DNA from: Thiodiazotropha sp050291245
GTDB taxonomy: Bacteria; Pseudomonadota; Gammaproteobacteria; Chromatiales; Chromatiaceae
Reading direction: 5' to 3'
NCBI GenBank assembly: GCA_050291245.1
Contig: JBNKJP010000012.1
Span: forward strand, 186,001-250,000
Length of the DNA stretch: 64,000 nt
Below the pieces are notes generated by a model. That model ran no database searches. It was not told the DNA's origin and was given only the letters and a program-made list of their open reading frames with translations. A program made the translations under genes and the position numbers. Shown here piece after piece: positions 63,151-64,000 of this stretch (its first letter is position 1; every line of letters starts with the position of its first letter).

Positions 63151-63925
63151 GATCTATCAGGTTGATGCGTTTTCGGAGACACCCTTCCAGGGTAACCCAG
63201 CGGCAGTCTGCCTGCTCGAAGAGGATCGGGAGACAGACTGGATGCAGGCCCTGGCGATGGAGATGAACCTATCGGAGACCGCTTTCCTGCGCCCCTGTGA
63301 CAAGGGTTACGAACTCCGCTGGTTCACACCTGCCACCGAGGTTAATCTCTGCGGTCACGCGACCCTGGCCAGCGCGCATGTTCTGCGCACCGAGCGACAG
63401 ATCGACGACTCCGAGCTTCGTTTTTTTACCCGTAGCGGTACACTGGTGGCCCGATTCTCGAATGCGGGCATCGAGTTGGACTTTCCCGCCGATCCGGTCA
63501 AACCATTGACCCATGACACCGACCTGGCTGCAATTCTGGGACAACCGGTCGTGGCGAGTGCCCAGGGTCGCGAGGACTGGCTGGTGGAACTGGCCAACGA
63601 ACGCGCGGTTAAGGAATGTCGACCCGATCTGATCCGACTGGCCGCCCTGCCGACCCGTGGCTTGATCGTCACAGCGAGCGGGAGCGGCGATGTCGATTTC
63701 GTATCCCGCTTCTTCGCCCCCGCGGTTGGGATCGACGAAGACCCGGTCACCGGTTCGGCCCACTGCACACTTGCTGACTACTGGCATGCACGACTCGGCC
63801 AGCGGATCATGCAAGCCCGTCAACTGTCCGCGCGAGGAGGCCGACTCCAGGTACGCCTGGATCGGGGACGGGTCTACCTGACCGGTAAAGCCACCACCCT
63901 ATTCAAGGGAACACTCACCGTATGA
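63143..63925 (+). CDS. PhzF-family isomerase-like protein
   Basis: 260 residues of the diaminopimelate-epimerase-like fold. Catalytic Glu45 in MNLSETAFL, RWFTPATEVNLCGHATLA, and DEDPVTGSAHCTLADYW. PhzF isomerises trans-2,3-dihydro-3-hydroxyanthranilate in phenazine synthesis, but most family members have other, mostly unknown substrates; no other phz genes are here. Overlaps the aminotransferase by 8 nt and the next gene by 4 nt. Confidence 0.9.
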   Translation: MCEIYQVDAFSETPFQGNPAAVCLLEEDRETDWMQALAMEMNLSETAFLRPCDKGYELRWFTPATEVNLCGHATLASAHVLRTERQIDDSELRFFTRSGTLVARFSNAGIELDFPADPVKPLTHDTDLAAILGQPVVASAQGREDWLVELANERAVKECRPDLIRLAALPTRGLIVTASGSGDVDFVSRFFAPAVGIDEDPVTGSAHCTLADYWHARLGQRIMQARQLSARGGRLQVRLDRGRVYLTGKATTLFKGTLTV

Positions 63926-64000
63926 TCGCAGAGAACTTCGACCTGAAAAGCTATTTCGAGCGCATCGGTTTCGACCAGGAACCGCGCCGGGATTTGGAAA
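63922..64000 (+). CDS. arylamine N-acetyltransferase-like protein, truncated by window end
   Basis: Only the first 26 residues are present: MIAENFDLKSYFERIGFDQE, then PRRDLE. The FDLxxYxxRIG pattern with a following LE matches the N-terminus of arylamine N-acetyltransferases. ATG overlaps the PhzF stop (ATGA). The catalytic Cys-His-Asp triad lies outside, so the call is tentative. Confidence 0.65.
   Translation, partial: MIAENFDLKSYFERIGFDQEPRRDLE

Noticed and set aside
1..64000. CRISPR array, prophage, insertion sequence or integron
   Set aside because: No regularly spaced direct repeats, transposase, integrase or phage structural genes were found on either strand.

Overview
The window reads as chromosome of a moderately GC-rich gammaproteobacterium. 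The best evidence is gene content and order: leuC-leuD-leuB-asd-fimV-truA-trpF-trpB-trpA-accD-folC-dedD in one direction is the arrangement known from Pseudomonas and the Chromatiales-like lineages, and aspS-nudB, feoA-feoB-feoC, pomA-pomB, hemF, gshA and metZ all look gammaproteobacterial. VPLPA-CTERM proteins, a Fe(II)/siderophore uptake block and several c-type cytochromes would fit a free-living aquatic or sediment lineage (sulfur-oxidiser relatives are my guess, not shown by the sequence). There is no prophage, transposase, integrase, CRISPR array or rRNA. The only RNA gene found is one tRNA-Leu(CAG).

Layout. 0-2.5 kb: M48 Ste24-type protease (cut by the window edge), a tiny monoheme cytochrome without an internal Met, and RsgA. 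2.5-5.7 kb: PepSY / PhoP-like / PhoQ-like signalling operon and a glycine-zipper protein. 5.8-13.2 kb: DUF938 methyltransferase, HemF, a small unknown protein, MetZ, GshA and the Prc protease. 13.3-17.3 kb: DUF4743-Nudix hydrolase, divergent from a four-gene strip of poorly known families (SDR-DoxX fusion, DUF2269, DUF4166, DUF302). 17.3-22.6 kb: NudB, AspS, FmdB-type zinc ribbon, PilZ protein and the PomAB-type stator. 22.8-24.4 kb: an SDR and a DUF971-MoaD fusion. 24.7-39.9 kb: the long minus-strand housekeeping run from leuC to an orphan gspC, with a divergent LysR regulator at 40.0 kb. 41-42.5 kb: two tandem VPLPA-CTERM paralogs. 42.6-48.1 kb: Ndk, MFS transporter, AroC, TolC-like channel, M23 peptidase and tRNA-Leu. 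48.2-52.6 kb: iron operon hemP-lbtU-feoA-feoB-feoC behind a near-consensus Fur box. 52.8-60.6 kb: SelO, an unknown secreted protein, an aldo/keto reductase, a large monoheme cytochrome, GST, tautomerase and LysR. 60.7-64 kb: a MocR regulator divergent from an overlapping operon of class IV aminotransferase, PhzF-like isomerase and arylamine N-acetyltransferase (cut by the window end).

How the genes work together. Three units are clear: leucine/aspartate-family and tryptophan biosynthesis in the central run; iron uptake, where HemP, LbtU and FeoABC share one apparent Fur-controlled promoter; and the MocR-flanked operon, which looks like a small-molecule amino-compound pathway controlled by an operator with three copies of the same half-site. 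I see no large new system such as a defence island. The less-described items are the MoaD-like fusion that lacks its C-terminal Gly-Gly, the Met-less mini cytochrome, the HemP-LbtU-Feo arrangement, the MocR/AT-IV/PhzF/NAT operon, and the SDR-DoxX/DUF2269/DUF4166/DUF302 strip. All product names rest on motif recognition by eye; no database search was run.
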